IMG/VR virus record: IMGVR_UViG_3300009169_000007
Coordinates: 1-40,322 of that record
Direction: 5' to 3' (one strand)
DNA: 40,322 nucleotides
From: a virus
Below, in pieces: positions 16,925 through 23,203 of this stretch. Position 1 is the stretch's first letter, and every line of letters begins with the position of its first letter. A program made the position numbers and the translations under genes. A model generated the notes under the pieces. The model was not told the origin of the DNA. It saw only the letters and a list, made by a program, of their open reading frames with translations, and did no database searches.

Positions 16925-17434
16925 TTAAGCTTGTATAAAGTCGATTGTAATTAAGATGGTACCAGCAGTCACGGAGTCTAAGTTGCCTGCTGAAAAGCGG
17001 CCGTAAATGTTTCCTGCTGGAGACACAGAAATTTTTGACGTTGCGGCATCGGGTAGCGCTGTGGTTGCAACACCCTCACCAACGACATATGCAAACGAGT
17101 TTGCGTGTGAGCCGCCTGTCGTTTGGATGGTTTCGATTCGTGCGCCAAGAACTGCTTTTGCGCTGTTGTGCGCGATGATAAATCCGAAATAATTTGAGCC
17201 CATCGCAGTTGAACCAAAACTTGTTGCAACGACAACATCATTAGCGGTGCCAAGCATGTTATCTGTTTGCGTCTGATTAAAATCTCCTGCGTCAAAACCA
17301 AACAACACAGGAGCGCCTTGAAGCGCAATCTGTGCCGCGGTTTTTGCAGCTGTAATTGTAAATTTAAAAGTGAGCGTGTCGACTTGGGACTTTTGCAGAC
17401 GCTCGTCAGGAATTACTTTAGTATGCGTAGCCAT
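16925..17434 (-). CDS. Putative head decoration protein
   Basis: A 169-residue, probably beta-rich protein between scaffold and capsid genes, the usual place for small proteins that stabilise the outer shell. It is rich in Ala, Thr and Gly, has no signal peptide and no catalytic motif. The ATG follows the scaffold stop directly and AGAGG lies upstream within the end of that gene. The assignment rests on position and composition. Confidence 0.5.
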   Translation of the reverse strand: MATHTKVIPDERLQKSQVDTLTFKFTITAAKTAAQIALQGAPVLFGFDAGDFNQTQTDNMLGTANDVVVATSFGSTAMGSNYFGFIIAHNSAKAVLGARIETIQTTGGSHANSFAYVVGEGVATTALPDAATSKISVSPAGNIYGRFSAGNLDSVTAGTILITIDFIQA

Positions 17435-18259
17435 TTAATAACCTCTTTTGAAAAATTCTTGTAAATTAGTTGTGAGTTTCTCTTGTCGCGCAGGCGTTTT
17501 TGTCGCATTAATTGCTGGAGTCTTAACGCCTTGTTTTTTTGCAAGGTACGTTTCTACAAACTTTTCTGCGTACTTATCCGGCAACAATTCTAAAAACTTT
17601 TCGGGGTTCTGATCCGTCCATGTTTTAAGACGATTTTGAAATGAGTTTTTGCTACGGTTGATGGCTTCTTTGACAGGTAGTCGTTGTTTCGACGCCTTGT
17701 ATTCAGCGAGCATCTGTTCCGCAACGTCTGCGACCATTTCGACAGTGGGTTTTGTGATTCCCATTTCTGCAAAGGTTGCTGCGAACTCATCGTCTAAAGC
17801 TTTTGCAATCATGGCTTCTTGTTGCGCATATTGCTGTTGCTTTTGTTGTGCTTCGAACTGATCGCGCCATTGCTTAAGTTCTTTTAATTCTTTCGCTTCA
17901 GGCGTGAGCTGTTGCTCCTCTTGTTGTGCACGTATGCGTTCAACAAGTCGCGACTCGTAGTATTCGTAAGGATTGATTCCGAGTTGCTCTAAAAGCAATT
18001 CCGGGTTTTCTTTCACTTGTCCTACGAATTGTTCGATTTGCTTTTTTAATTCTGCTGCTTCTTTAAACCGTTTGTCAGCGCTAACGCCTTTTTGGTAATT
18101 AGCTATTAATTCGGTTTCAGGCACTTCAAGCTCGCTGCCGTCAACTTTTACGCGAAATTTTTTTATTTCTGCGGCTGTTGCGGTTTCTGATGCTGTCTGT
18201 GGGGAATTATCAATTGTATTGCCTGCAGATTCGACCGCTGGCGTTTGTGTCTCAGTCAT
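17435..18259 (-). CDS. Capsid scaffold protein
   Basis: A protein of about 274 residues, first gene of the virion operon. The N-terminus is disordered and Thr/Ala-rich. A KFRVKVDGSELEVPETELI element follows, then a long charged helix and coiled coil full of Gln, Glu and Lys (LKQWRDQFEAQQKQQQYAQQ), and a basic C-terminus. This is the classic layout of podovirus scaffolds, which guide shell assembly and then leave. Two ATGs lie close together; I prefer 18259 because AAGG is then six bases away, while at 18265 it would touch the start. Confidence 0.75.
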   Translation of the reverse strand: MTETQTPAVESAGNTIDNSPQTASETATAAEIKKFRVKVDGSELEVPETELIANYQKGVSADKRFKEAAELKKQIEQFVGQVKENPELLLEQLGINPYEYYESRLVERIRAQQEEQQLTPEAKELKELKQWRDQFEAQQKQQQYAQQEAMIAKALDDEFAATFAEMGITKPTVEMVADVAEQMLAEYKASKQRLPVKEAINRSKNSFQNRLKTWTDQNPEKFLELLPDKYAEKFVETYLAKKQGVKTPAINATKTPARQEKLTTNLQEFFKRGY

Positions 18260-18320
18260 ATTCATCCTTTTTGGGTAGAGAATGGCTTTTGATTTCTATT
18301 GTTACAAAATAGGGAAATTT

Positions 18321-18527
18321 ATGAAAAATTTTGAAGAAGAAGACGTAGAGATAATAACCGCAAGCCTGCCTGCATGGGCTGCTGACCAACTCAATGAAAT
18401 TGCAAAACAGCATTGTGCGCATTTTGAATATGCAGAGCAGGACTACTTGCTGCATTTTAAAAGAGATTTTGTACGTACTGTTATTTTAGAATACTTAAGC
18501 AGTAATTGGCGCAAAAATTTTATTTGA
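18321..18527 (+). CDS. Solo ribbon-helix-helix (BrnA-like) protein
   Basis: A 68-residue protein starting at the ATG at 18321, with AGGGA upstream; an in-frame ATG at 18282 would add 13 residues. Residues 9-60 contain a strand followed by LPAWAADQLNEIAK and later FKRDFVRTVILEYL, matching the ribbon-helix-helix part of the nearby BrnA (FPAWAVHKLDDEAK, ALIRQIVIGFI), but with about 15 extra residues between the helices. It is divergent from the virion operon and 60-odd bases ahead of brnT. It could repress one or both, or be an orphan antitoxin. Confidence 0.6.
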   Translation: MKNFEEEDVEIITASLPAWAADQLNEIAKQHCAHFEYAEQDYLLHFKRDFVRTVILEYLSSNWRKNFI

Positions 18528-18591
18528 CGGAAAATTAAAATAGGTATATTTTTTATATTGCTTGAACTATAATTTCTAAGGACAGGATATT

Positions 18592-18882
18592 ATGTGGGAC
18601 TTTGAATATGATTCTAGTAAAAGTTTAAAAAACAAAGACAAACACGGCATCTGCTTTGAAGAAGCACAACAACTTTGGAGTGATAAGATTAAAATTGAAC
18701 TTTTAGTACAGACAGACCCTGAATTACGATTTGTAAAAATTGCCGCTTATTCTAACAGAGTTTGGACGGCAGTTTTTACAGAAAGAGATCTAAAAATCAG
18801 ACTGATTTCTGTACGAAGAGCAAGAAAAAGTGAGGTAGCAATCTATGACAGAGAAAAAAATGATTACGACAGACGAATTTGA
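18592..18882 (+). CDS. brnT: BrnT-family ribonuclease toxin
   Basis: A 96-residue protein with the BrnT layout: FEYDSSKSLKNKDKHGICFEEAQQLW at the N-terminus (read as FEYD, then N..KHGI.FEEA), a central VKIAAYSNRVWTAVFTER strand pair and a closing IRLISVRRARKSEVAIYD. BrnT folds like RelE and cleaves RNA, blocking growth until bound by BrnA. AAGGA lies upstream, and a TATAAT at about 18568-18573 could be the -10 of a local promoter. The downstream brnA overlaps it by 38 bases, as usual for the family. It may stabilise the phage as an episome or act in abortive infection. Confidence 0.85.
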   Translation: MWDFEYDSSKSLKNKDKHGICFEEAQQLWSDKIKIELLVQTDPELRFVKIAAYSNRVWTAVFTERDLKIRLISVRRARKSEVAIYDREKNDYDRRI

Positions 18883-19159
18883 CAGAATTTTTGATGAAGG
18901 CGAAGAGGATATTTTGCAATACGCGGATCTCTCAACAATGACTAAACGCATCAATCTTGATTTTCCTGCGTGGGCAGTTCATAAGCTCGATGATGAAGCA
19001 AAACGCATCGGCGGAACCCGTCAAGCTCTAATTCGTCAGATTGTAATTGGTTTTATTGATAATCGGGAAAAATTTGAGTTCGAAAAGAGAAAATTTGATG
19101 CGACTCAAAAAGAACAAGAAAAGCCTCAACAGCCCCAACAAGAAAAACAAGCAAGCTAA
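18845..19159 (+). CDS. brnA: BrnA-family antitoxin
   Basis: A 104-residue partner of BrnT. Residues about 36-75 form the ribbon-helix-helix domain (INLDFPAWAVHKLDDEAK, then RQALIRQIVIGFI), which binds DNA as a dimer and represses its own operon. The N-terminal acidic helix should wrap the toxin. The C-terminus is a low-complexity tail of Lys, Glu and Gln. GAGGT lies eight bases before the ATG, inside brnT. Two interleaved inverted repeats follow the stop codon. Confidence 0.85.
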   Translation: MTEKKMITTDEFDRIFDEGEEDILQYADLSTMTKRINLDFPAWAVHKLDDEAKRIGGTRQALIRQIVIGFIDNREKFEFEKRKFDATQKEQEKPQQPQQEKQAS

Positions 19160-19161
19160 AA

Positions 19162-19214
19162 ACACCAGGGCGCGCAGTAGGTAGTTAATTGCCCTGGTGT
19201 CTCTAACTACTTAC
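19162..19214. repeat. Two interleaved inverted repeats after brnA
   Basis: ACACCAGGGC (19162-19171) is complementary to GCCCTGGTGT (19191-19200), a perfect 10-bp pair. GTAGGTAGTTA (19177-19187), inside that loop, is complementary to TAACTACTTAC (19204-19214) with one G-T wobble. The arms alternate, so as RNA they form either a tight pseudoknot or two mutually exclusive hairpins. Loops of only three bases make a full pseudoknot strained. There is no T run, so it is not a standard terminator. Confidence 0.65.
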
Positions 19215-19632
19215 CTCTTCTATTCTTAAAAATCTATTATTATTGATTAATAACGATCAACCAAGCCCAACCCCTCCGTCCTTGGTCGCGCTCACTGTCC
19301 AAGACTCCCCACATGTTCAACAATTGTACTTATGTATTCTTTTATAAAATCTATTATTATTAAATAATAATAAAAATATAAAAGAATATAAGAGTTAAAC
19401 TATTGTAGGAAAAAATTTTTTCTCAAAACCGAGCCGAAAAAATTATTATTAATTAATAATAGATTTTTAGAAGAAAAAGGAAAAATTTTTTTTTCTATGT
19501 TATCATAAGTTGTTACGTTGCCCTATTCCCTCATCACCATTAACAACATTTTAAGACGATTTGAGCAATTATTTTTTTTATAGGTCAAAACTACAGTCAA
19601 TACCTGTAATTTGAACCGCTAGAGGCTTTTAA
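19215..19632. other. AT-rich noncoding region with hairpins and a repeated motif
   Basis: No gene is seen. AAAATCTATTATTATT occurs at 19229-19244 and 19346-19361, and a shorter form lies inverted near 19455-19467. A nested inverted repeat spans 19335-19388: outer arms TATTCTTTTATA and TATAAAAGAATA, inner arms TATTATTATT and AATAATAATA. An 18-bp perfect palindrome, TATTATTAATTAATAATA, lies at 19444-19461. CTTGG and CCAAG near 19280-19306 flank a GCGCTCA. The region could be a cruciform-forming regulatory or replication element; AT richness alone makes some of this structure likely by chance. Confidence 0.45.
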
Positions 19633-19752
19633 ATGTTTTTTAAGACTACTTTTTTACTGTACCCTATCCTGCTAATTGTATTTTGTACACTTAAATGGGT
19701 ATTTTGTTGGCCAGCTGGTCAAATTATCCCTAAAATTTTAAATTTTGCTTAA
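19633..19752 (+). CDS. Small hydrophobic peptide, candidate membrane toxin
   Basis: A 39-residue ORF with AGAGG seven bases before its ATG. After a short basic start (MFFKTT) almost all of it is one hydrophobic helix (FLLYPILLIVFCTLKWVFCW), followed by a polar tail. It ends 32 bases before a Panacea-like fragment that has the same AGAGG signal. Panacea (PanA) antitoxins are known to pair with diverse toxins, including short membrane-depolarising peptides, which makes a PanT-type role plausible. A regulatory peptide or chance ORF remains possible. Confidence 0.4.
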   Translation: MFFKTTFLLYPILLIVFCTLKWVFCWPAGQIIPKILNFA

Positions 19753-19784
19753 AATTGTAGCAGATCAACCCTTAGAGGTCAGAA

Positions 19785-19988
19785 TTGAGAAATTTACAAC
19801 TCGCTTATGAAATACTAAAAATTTATGAAAATTTCAATAAAACTGAAATGACTTTATTAAAACTCCAAAAGCTCGCTTACTACTCGTATGCTATCGCACT
19901 AGCACATGATTATGATGAGGAGTTGGGGTACCGAGCCGCTGAAACGGAAAAAAGGCGGTTTGGCAAATACTATCTAATCGTAGTATGA
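19785..19988 (+). pseudogene. Truncated Panacea (SocA-like) domain ORF
   Basis: A 67-residue ORF starting at a TTG with AGAGGT upstream. Residues 1-45 match the start of the Panacea/DUF4065 domain, notably LLKLQKLAYYSYAIALAHDYDEEL, the conserved K.QKL.YY helix. After that the sequence turns into GYRAAETEKRRFG and soon stops, whereas family members usually run to about 150 residues. I see no continuation in the other frames up to 20115. It is probably the stump of a Panacea antitoxin cut by a past rearrangement. Confidence 0.6.
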
Positions 19989-20114
19989 GTTGGAGGGAAT
20001 TGAATTTGAAATAACATCTCGACTGTTTCGTTCGATATTCTAGAGCTCGCAAATTACTTGAAAACCCAAAACCAATCTGTGTAAACTGCCATTGGGTTGG
20101 GCGTTCCCGGCCGG

Positions 20115-20148
20115 AGCTCACAGACCTTCCACTGTGGGCTTTTTGTTT
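20115..20148 (+). terminator. Rho-independent terminator
   Basis: AGCTCACAG pairs with CTGTGGGCT (nine pairs, one G-T) around an 8-base loop, followed by TTTTTGTTT. It would end rightward transcription from the toxin-antitoxin region. A second imperfect hairpin (CCCAA..CCAAT with ATTGG..TTGGG) lies just upstream. Confidence 0.7.
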
Positions 20149-20174
20149 GGCGCTTTAATAAATACTGCCGATGT

Positions 20175-20251
20175 GTTGAGATGAGTTGAGTTTGAGGTAA
20201 GTTGAGATGAGTTGAGATGAGTTGAGTATGAGTTGGGATGAGTTGGGATGA
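20175..20251 (+). repeat. Tandem GTTGAGATGA decamer repeat without C
   Basis: About seven head-to-tail units of a 10-bp motif: GTTGAGATGA at 20175, 20201 and 20211, variants at 20185 and 20221, and GTTGGGATGA at 20232 and 20242. The plus strand contains no C across the block. It lies between a terminator and the 3' end of the serine recombinase gene. It may be a protein-binding array for resolution or partition, or simple slippage DNA. Confidence 0.75.
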
Positions 20252-20316
20252 GCCAAGGGGTTTAGTTGTATTGTAGCTTGATTATGGGTTCCCTTAAAAA
20301 ACTTTTTTCTTTTTTT

Positions 20317-20928
20317 TTATTTAGTTGGCCGGTCAATTTTATAGCGCTTTACAAATCTAAGTACAGTTGCTCTATCAACTCTCAACATTCTACTAATAGC
20401 AGAGTAGCTCAACTGCAACTCTAATAGCTTACGCACTTGGTCTTCTCTGTCTTCTAATATTAATTTACCATATCCTTTGGGTCTGCCTAACCGTTTGCCA
20501 CTACGCTTTAATGCTCTTAGTGCTTCCTTTGTACGTTGACTGACTAAGTCTCTCTCAATTTCAGCAAATAAACTGAACAAAGTAACAAGCATCTTAGATT
20601 GCAAGTCTAAACTCTCCTGTATTTTTATATTTTCTTTTATTGCGATAAGTTGAATCTTACGCTGTATAAACAGATTTATGAGTTGGATGACTTCAGACAC
20701 TGAACGACCTAGTCTGCTAAGTTCGCTTATAACAATAACATCTCCCGCTTCCAAATCTAATAGTAAATCTGTCTTGCGGTCTTGCAATGATTTTCTCGAT
20801 GAAGCTTGAACTTCGACAAATTTATTAATTGTCAGATTATTCTTATAAGCATAATCGTAAATCGCAACTCTCTGATTGTTGCAATCTTGTGCTTCTGTTG
20901 AAACTCTGACGTATCCGCAAACTGTCAT
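20317..20928 (-). CDS. Small serine recombinase (resolvase/invertase family)
   Basis: A 203-residue protein starting at the ATG at 20928, with AAGGGG upstream; the frame stays open another 23 residues. The N-terminus CGYVRVSTEAQD contains the catalytic Ser (about residue 10), ISELSRLGRSVSEV carries conserved Arg residues, and LVSQRTKEALRALKRSGKRLGRPKG leads to a C-terminal helix-turn-helix (LSYSAISRMLRVDRATVLRFV). This is the size of Tn3/Gin-type enzymes, not large integrases. It could resolve multimers of a circular prophage or invert a segment. No inverted fibre copies are seen, so resolution is more likely. Confidence 0.9.
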   Translation of the reverse strand: MTVCGYVRVSTEAQDCNNQRVAIYDYAYKNNLTINKFVEVQASSRKSLQDRKTDLLLDLEAGDVIVISELSRLGRSVSEVIQLINLFIQRKIQLIAIKENIKIQESLDLQSKMLVTLFSLFAEIERDLVSQRTKEALRALKRSGKRLGRPKGYGKLILEDREDQVRKLLELQLSYSAISRMLRVDRATVLRFVKRYKIDRPTK

Positions 20929-21021
20929 AGAACCCCTTGCTGTGTGTAAACCTCTCAAAACAAATAAATTGCTACAATGATTCAGGCAAAATAACAATAG
21001 AAAATTTCAGCAACTTTAGTA

Positions 21022-21035
21022 GTGCGTATACGAAC
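21022..21035. promoter_or_regulatory. Near-palindrome, possible recombinase core site
   Basis: GTGCGTATACGAAC is palindromic except for one symmetric mismatch pair and centres on TA, as in crossover sites of small serine recombinases. It is about 95 bases upstream of the recombinase start, where resolvase sites usually lie. AACGTT follows directly. It could instead be a simple operator. Confidence 0.35.
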
Positions 21036-21145
21036 GTTTTAATGTAGCAGATTTTGCGAAATTTTAAAAGTTATCCTTATTTTATCAGCATCACATTTTA
21101 GGAATTCAAAATTCTTCAATGATTTCATATTCTTACATGAATTCA

Positions 21146-21159
21146 TTGATTTAAATCAA
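21146..21159. promoter_or_regulatory. Perfect FNR/ANR-type box
   Basis: TTGATTTAAATCAA is a perfect 14-bp palindrome that meets the FNR-family consensus TTGAT-N4-ATCAA at all ten fixed bases. It lies between the recombinase and methyltransferase genes, about 210 bases upstream of the latter. In AT-rich DNA a chance match is quite possible, and no promoter elements at a fitting distance were identified. Confidence 0.35.
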
Positions 21160-21371
21160 GAATTTTTGATATGTTGTTGATATTATTAAATTATTTTTTT
21201 AGATGTATTTTTTACACTTAGGGTCAAAAGCAAAATTTTTGCAAGGGAGCACCTTAACTCTCACCTCTATAGTTTCAAAAGCATCAACAAGGCCTTTTAA
21301 GGCAACAGCTATTAACCGACGTCATTCCATAATTTATAGACAAAGCTCAATAAATGTAATAAGTACACTAA

Positions 21372-22226
21372 ATGGAATTAAACAAAGTTTACTGTGCAGA
21401 CAATTTAAAAATTATGCAATTGATGGCAAGTGAGAGTATTGACCTTATTTATATTGACCCGCCGTTTAACACAGGACGGTTGCAACGAAATAAAAAACAT
21501 GGACACTCATTTTCAGATTGCTTCAAAAATTTAGACGCATACCTCAGTTTTATGCAACCACGCTTACAACAGATGCATCGGTTACTCAAAAAAACAGGCA
21601 GTTTGTTTGTCCATGTTGACTATCGAGTTGTACACTACTTAAAAGTTGAATTAGACAAAATCTTTAGCCCAAAAAATTTTATCAACGAAATCATATGGCA
21701 TTACACCGGCGGAGGCGGTAAGAGTCTAAAAAGTTTTAAAAAAAGACACGATACAATTTTATGGTATGCAAAAAATAAAAATAATTATTATTTTTGTGAC
21801 AGTTACATTCGGTTACCCTACACACCCCATAAACAAAATAGTAGCGGTAAGAATTATGGCGGAACAATGGGACGAGATGCAAACGGTAGAGAGTACGTTG
21901 AAAAATGGGGAACAGGTAAAAAGAAGAAATATAGATATTATATCGATAAAGGGAAAATGCCCGAAGATGTATGGACAGATATACAATCCATCCAATCTGC
22001 AGCCAAAGAACGCACAGGTTACCCAACTCAAAAACCGATAAAATTACTCCAGCGCATCATTTTAGCAACAACACAACCAAATGATATTGTTGCAGATTTT
22101 TTCTGTGGCTCCGGGACGACATGTAAGGCTGCAGAATTATTAAATAGAAAATGGCTAGCCGTTGACGCAAACCCACAAGCAATTGATTTATTTGTAAAAC
22201 ATAATAATTCAAATGTTAGTTATTGA
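21372..22226 (+). CDS. DNA adenine-N6 methyltransferase, beta class
   Basis: A 284-residue methylase. Motif IV, IDPPFNTG (Asp29-Pro-Pro-Phe), lies near the N-terminus and the SAM-binding motif I, DFFCGSGTT, at about 242-250 after GYPTQKP. This order defines the beta group, which includes CcrM/HinfI-type and type III Mod enzymes. No recognisable restriction partner is adjacent, so it is probably solitary and protects phage DNA or times gene expression. The specificity region (about 110-200) is Lys- and Tyr-rich and gives no clue to the site. The ATG has no strong ribosome binding site. A TTGACA overlaps the stop codon. Confidence 0.9.
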   Translation: MELNKVYCADNLKIMQLMASESIDLIYIDPPFNTGRLQRNKKHGHSFSDCFKNLDAYLSFMQPRLQQMHRLLKKTGSLFVHVDYRVVHYLKVELDKIFSPKNFINEIIWHYTGGGGKSLKSFKKRHDTILWYAKNKNNYYFCDSYIRLPYTPHKQNSSGKNYGGTMGRDANGREYVEKWGTGKKKKYRYYIDKGKMPEDVWTDIQSIQSAAKERTGYPTQKPIKLLQRIILATTQPNDIVADFFCGSGTTCKAAELLNRKWLAVDANPQAIDLFVKHNNSNVSY

Positions 22227-22251
22227 CAGCCTTATTAATTTAATTTAGTAG
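22223..22251 (+). promoter_or_regulatory. Candidate promoter for the hairpin array
   Basis: A perfect TTGACA at 22223-22228 overlaps the methyltransferase stop. Seventeen bases later is TAGTAG (22246-22251), a weak -10. Transcription would start near 22258, at the first hairpin repeat. The exact -35 supports it; the poor -10 keeps confidence low. Confidence 0.35.
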
Positions 22252-22254
22252 TCT

Positions 22255-22437
22255 TTTATCCGCTGCATAAGCGGTTGAGAAATTATGGTTATATGTATTA
22301 TAACTGTATTATCCGCTGTATAGCGGTTGAGAATAATTAATTAGTATTCTTTAAAGACATATTTCCGCTGTATAGCGGTTGAGAAATTATGAATATTAAT
22401 TAATTAATTAATATCCGCTGCATAAGCGGTTGAATAA
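22255..22437 (+). repeat. Four-copy CRISPR-repeat-like hairpin array
   Basis: Four near-identical units contain CCGCT, a 4-5 base loop (GCATA or GTAT), AGCGG, then TTGAGAAA. The CCGCT arms start at 22260, 22313, 22365 and 22415, a period of 50-53 bases. Taking five bases upstream, a unit is 27-28 bases, and the last copy is altered at its 3' end (TTGAATAA). Stem, loop and 3' tail closely follow type I-F CRISPR repeats (5-bp stem, GTATA loop, CTAAGAAA tail). The 23-25 base spacers are AT-rich and partly palindromic (GTTATA..TATAAC; a 22-base TTAA-rich palindrome), unlike foreign protospacers. No cas genes are present. A structured or decoy RNA fits better than an adaptive array. Confidence 0.75.
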
Positions 22438-22470
22438 AAGCTAACTAAGTAATTAGTTGGCTTTTTTCTT
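22438..22470 (+). terminator. Rho-independent terminator ending the hairpin array
   Basis: AAGCTAACTA pairs with TAGTTGGCTT (ten pairs, one G-T) around AGTAAT, followed by six T. It lies immediately after the last hairpin repeat, so a transcript of roughly 210 bases from the TTGACA promoter would consist almost only of the four hairpins. Confidence 0.8.
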
Positions 22471-22498
22471 ATTCAAACCAAAAAAAGATGAAATTAAG

Positions 22499-22591
22499 AT
22501 GACACATAAAAACCGTCCCAATGTTACAAATGTTTTTTTACATTTAAATTGGTTCATTGAAATTATTGACAATTTTTTAAGAGTCTTTTAA
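22499..22591 (+). CDS. Possible 30-residue peptide
   Basis: An ATG-started ORF with a basic start (MTHKNRPN) and an amphipathic hydrophobic remainder (VFLHLNWFIEIIDNFLRVF), followed by a strong terminator 25 bases later. It has no good ribosome binding site, and it may only be the 5' part of a small noncoding transcript. Listed because the flanking terminators isolate it as its own unit. Confidence 0.2.
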   Translation: MTHKNRPNVTNVFLHLNWFIEIIDNFLRVF

Positions 22592-22615
22592 GTTATTGTT
22601 ATCTCAATCAAAATT

Positions 22616-22647
22616 GCGGCGGTTTCCTGTTCCCGCCGCTTTTTTTT
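22616..22647 (+). terminator. Strong rho-independent terminator
   Basis: GCGGCGG pairs perfectly with CCGCCGC around a 10-base loop and is followed by eight T. This is the most GC-rich stem in the accessory region. It insulates the 22746-23102 gene from upstream transcription. Confidence 0.9.
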
Positions 22648-22716
22648 GCACTATTTAAAAATTTGCACTATTTTATAGCAATTTCTCTTTACTTTACAAA
22701 CATACTCAAGTATAAT
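22645..22716 (+). promoter_or_regulatory. Promoter with tandem operator-like repeats
   Basis: TTTGCACTATTT is repeated exactly at 22645-22656 and 22662-22673, 17 bases apart. It is followed by TTTACT (22688-22693), a 17-base spacer and a perfect TATAAT (22711-22716). The downstream gene has AGGAGG. This is the clearest promoter in the window, probably controlled by a protein that binds the repeats. Confidence 0.7.
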
Positions 22717-22745
22717 AGAAAAGACCCGATAAAACAGGAGGGGTT

Positions 22746-23102
22746 ATGACTATCTATTTAACATCTAAACGAGCATTGACTAAAGTTCCTGATGCTCACT
22801 TAACAGACTATATGCTGCAATTTAATACGTTTAATTCAGAATATAGAGACGAGATGCGCTGTGATACAAATAACAGCAAAGCAGACTTTGATAAAGTGTA
22901 TGAAGCAGTTATTGAGTTGTTCGATGTTGCAAATTATCAAAACACGACTAGATTTGAAATTACAGCAACAGAAAATAGCGACAATTACACTTATAATATC
23001 GATAAGTTTAATAAAAACAGCAAAGCACATTTAGCAAAAGCTAAAATTATTGCAGAGCGCATCACAGCAGAACTCAACAAAGAGTTCGCAGAAAAAGACT
23101 AA
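22746..23102 (+). CDS. Unknown 118-residue protein with its own promoter and terminator
   Basis: A small, slightly acidic protein with no recognised domain. The N-terminal half has TKVPDAHLTDYMLQFNTFNSEYRDE (read as LTDYML, FNSEYRDE) and the middle FDKVYEAVIELFDVANYQN; the C-terminus is helical and Lys/Glu-rich. The gene has a consensus promoter, AGGAGG four bases before its ATG, and strong terminators on both sides, so it is a self-standing, well expressed unit. Size, isolation and place beside a methylase and an acr-like operon are typical of early counter-defence or host-takeover proteins. Function unknown. Confidence 0.75.
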   Translation: MTIYLTSKRALTKVPDAHLTDYMLQFNTFNSEYRDEMRCDTNNSKADFDKVYEAVIELFDVANYQNTTRFEITATENSDNYTYNIDKFNKNSKAHLAKAKIIAERITAELNKEFAEKD

Positions 23103-23107
23103 CAACT

Positions 23108-23139
23108 GAACCCCCAGGGTTTCCTAGGGGGGTTCTTTT
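23108..23139 (+). terminator. Rho-independent terminator
   Basis: GAACCCCC pairs with GGGGGTTC, and AGG with CCT nearer the loop, followed by TTTT. It begins five bases after the stop of the 118-residue gene and closes that transcription unit. Confidence 0.85.
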
Positions 23140-23203
23140 ATTACTCATTAACAAAAGAGCAAAAAAACGTTATTAAGAAAATCTTTAAGAACAAGGAGGT
23201 TAA

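Noticed and set aside
18252-18455. A minus-strand ORF upstream of the scaffold
   Set aside because: It is antisense to the ribbon-helix-helix gene and has a Phe/Cys-rich composition typical of shadows.
19990-20115. A tRNA or tmRNA-like gene
   Set aside because: Short stems are present but no cloverleaf or T-loop sequence; no tRNA was found anywhere in the window.
20317-20928. Large serine integrase or fibre-switching invertase
   Set aside because: Only about 203 residues, and no inverted copies of fibre segments are seen around it; resolvase is simpler.
21203-21433. A 76-residue ORF upstream of the methylase
   Set aside because: No ribosome site, no sensible protein character, and it runs into the methylase in another frame.
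22255-22437. A functional adaptive CRISPR array
   Set aside because: No cas genes, only four repeats, spacers of 23-25 bases that are low-complexity and self-complementary.
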